5,734 bases of DNA from Clostridia bacterium (GTDB taxonomy: Bacteria; Bacillota; Clostridia; Saccharofermentanales; UBA5734), in contig JAGOFF010000160.1 of assembly GCA_017997315.1 (NCBI GenBank), forward strand, positions 1-5,734, given 5' to 3'. A program made the translations under genes and the position numbers. This document shows, in pieces, positions 4,734 through 5,734 of the stretch (position 1 is the stretch's first letter; the number at the start of each line of letters is the position of its first letter). The notes beneath the pieces were generated by a model. The model was not told the DNA's origin, made no database searches, and was given only the letters and a program-made list of their open reading frames with translations.

Positions 4734-5734
4734 ATGACAACCAGACCGACTTCGGCGCGGACCTCCGTGTCCGGGCCTTCCCCAACCATACGGAGCGCCG
4801 GAGTCGTAGGACTCGGCCTGATCGGCGGATCGATCGCACGGGCGCTCAAGCTGCGCGCGGGCATAGGCCGCGTGGTCGGACTGGACCGCAGGCCGGATGT
4901 GCTGGCTGCGGCGCTCGCGGACGGCTCGATCGACCGGGGGGAGCGGCTGTCGCTGCCCGCGGAAGGTGTGGATCCGGATCCTTTCTCCGCATTGGCGGAT
5001 TGCGATATCGTCTTCCTGTGCACCCCGGTCGACACGCTTCCCGCCCTCGCCGAACGCGCGTCTTCGTTTTGCGGAGGCATCCTGACCGATGCCGGCAGCG
5101 TCAAGACGCCGGTATTGCGTGCGCTGTCCCACCTGCCCCGTTTCATCGGCGGCCATCCGATGGCGGGATCGGAGCGGACCGGATACGCCTGCTCGTCCGC
5201 GGATCTGCTGGAGGGCGCCGTCTATGTGGTCTGCGCTCCGCCGCGCGATGATCCGGCAGCGGCCGGGCGGACGGAGCGCGACGCCGGGACGCTGGCCGGG
5301 CTGGTCCGGGCCATGGGTGCGCTGCCGCTGCGGCTGGATGCGGAGACGCACGACCGCGCCGTGGCCGCCATCAGCCACCTGCCCCACGCGGTGGCGTCGG
5401 CACTGACGGTGCTGGCGGCCGAGCACGACGACGGTGTCCTGTCCGGACTCGCCGCGGGTGGATTCAAGGATATCACCCGCATCGCTTCCGCCAGTCCCGC
5501 GCTGTGGGCCGGCATCTGTCTCGAATCCGCCCCTGCGCTGCTCCCCCTGCTGGACGATTTCACCGAGGTGCTGGGACGGTTCCGCACCGCGATCGCCGCC
5601 CGGGACGCCGATACGCTGAACGCGTTGTTCCTGCGAGGGGCCGACTACCGCGCCGGACTGCCGCCCGACGGACACGGCGCGCTGGATGCGTTCGCCACCC
5701 TGCGGGTCCAGATCCCGGACCGCCCCGGCGCATT
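4734..5734 (+). CDS. tyrA: Prephenate dehydrogenase, 3' end beyond window
   Basis: The enzyme oxidatively decarboxylates prephenate to 4-hydroxyphenylpyruvate with NAD+, the committed step of tyrosine synthesis, in the cytoplasm. The frame is open for 333 codons to the right edge. It shows a Rossmann motif GLGLIGGS (26-33) with Asp51 at the end of the second strand, which favours NAD. It also shows the substrate-site motifs TDAGSVK (118-124), GGHPMAGSE (139-147), SHLPH (214-218) and GGFKDITRIASASPALW (242-258). These contain the Ser, two His and Arg known from TyrA catalytic sites (Ser122, His141, His215 or His218, Arg249). The last residues, LRVQIPDRPGA, look like the first strand of an ACT domain, which often gives tyrosine feedback control in Firmicutes TyrA. 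About 22 Ser/Thr/Pro-rich residues precede the fold, an extension most TyrA proteins lack. It has its own promoter and is not part of the pilus operon. Confidence 0.95.
   Translation, partial: MTTRPTSARTSVSGPSPTIRSAGVVGLGLIGGSIARALKLRAGIGRVVGLDRRPDVLAAALADGSIDRGERLSLPAEGVDPDPFSALADCDIVFLCTPVDTLPALAERASSFCGGILTDAGSVKTPVLRALSHLPRFIGGHPMAGSERTGYACSSADLLEGAVYVVCAPPRDDPAAAGRTERDAGTLAGLVRAMGALPLRLDAETHDRAVAAISHLPHAVASALTVLAAEHDDGVLSGLAAGGFKDITRIASASPALWAGICLESAPALLPLLDDFTEVLGRFRTAIAARDADTLNALFLRGADYRAGLPPDGHGALDAFATLRVQIPDRPGA

Noticed and set aside
4599..5675. Minus-strand open frame of about 360 codons opposite tyrA
   Set aside because: It is a shadow of tyrA, which carries all the catalytic motifs on the plus strand.

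Overview
The window is a GC-rich bacterial chromosome segment with strong Shine-Dalgarno sites (AGGAG/AAGGGG type). It combines a type IV pilus-like gene set with a Bacillus-type TyrA that runs into an ACT-like segment. The best guess is a high-GC member of the Clostridia or a related Firmicutes lineage, probably an anaerobe. This is inferred from gene content and ribosome binding sites and is not proven.

Layout. Positions 1-319 (minus strand) hold the 5' part of a lipoprotein gene: a TTG start, an LAGC lipobox and a long Ser/Thr/Gly-rich linker, cut by the window edge. Positions 320-460 are a divergent, locally AT-rich promoter region. Positions 461-4523 (plus strand) form a compact six-gene type IV pilus/type II secretion-like operon: a PilC/GspF platform protein, a small GspG-like protein without a prepilin cleavage site, a prepilin-like protein with an RG/YSGIE site (DUF4860-like), a classical RG/FTLAE prepilin with a long leader, a PilX-like minor pilin candidate without Glu+5, and the PilT retraction ATPase. 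A hairpin spans the pilT stop codon and a rho-independent terminator follows. After a promoter-bearing gap, prephenate dehydrogenase (tyrA, tyrosine biosynthesis) starts at 4734 and runs off the right edge just as its ACT domain begins.

How the genes work together. PilC would form the inner-membrane platform, the four single-pass proteins would supply or prime the fibre, and PilT would power disassembly and retraction. The extension ATPase (PilB), the prepilin peptidase (PilD), the PilMNO-type alignment proteins and an obvious major pilin are not in this window and must be encoded elsewhere if the system works. TyrA and the lipoprotein are in separate transcription units with no visible functional link to the pilus.

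I did not find a demonstrably new system. The most unusual part is the set of four pilin-like proteins, only two of which carry a recognisable prepilin peptidase site. No tRNA, rRNA, CRISPR array, insertion sequence or phage gene was seen.
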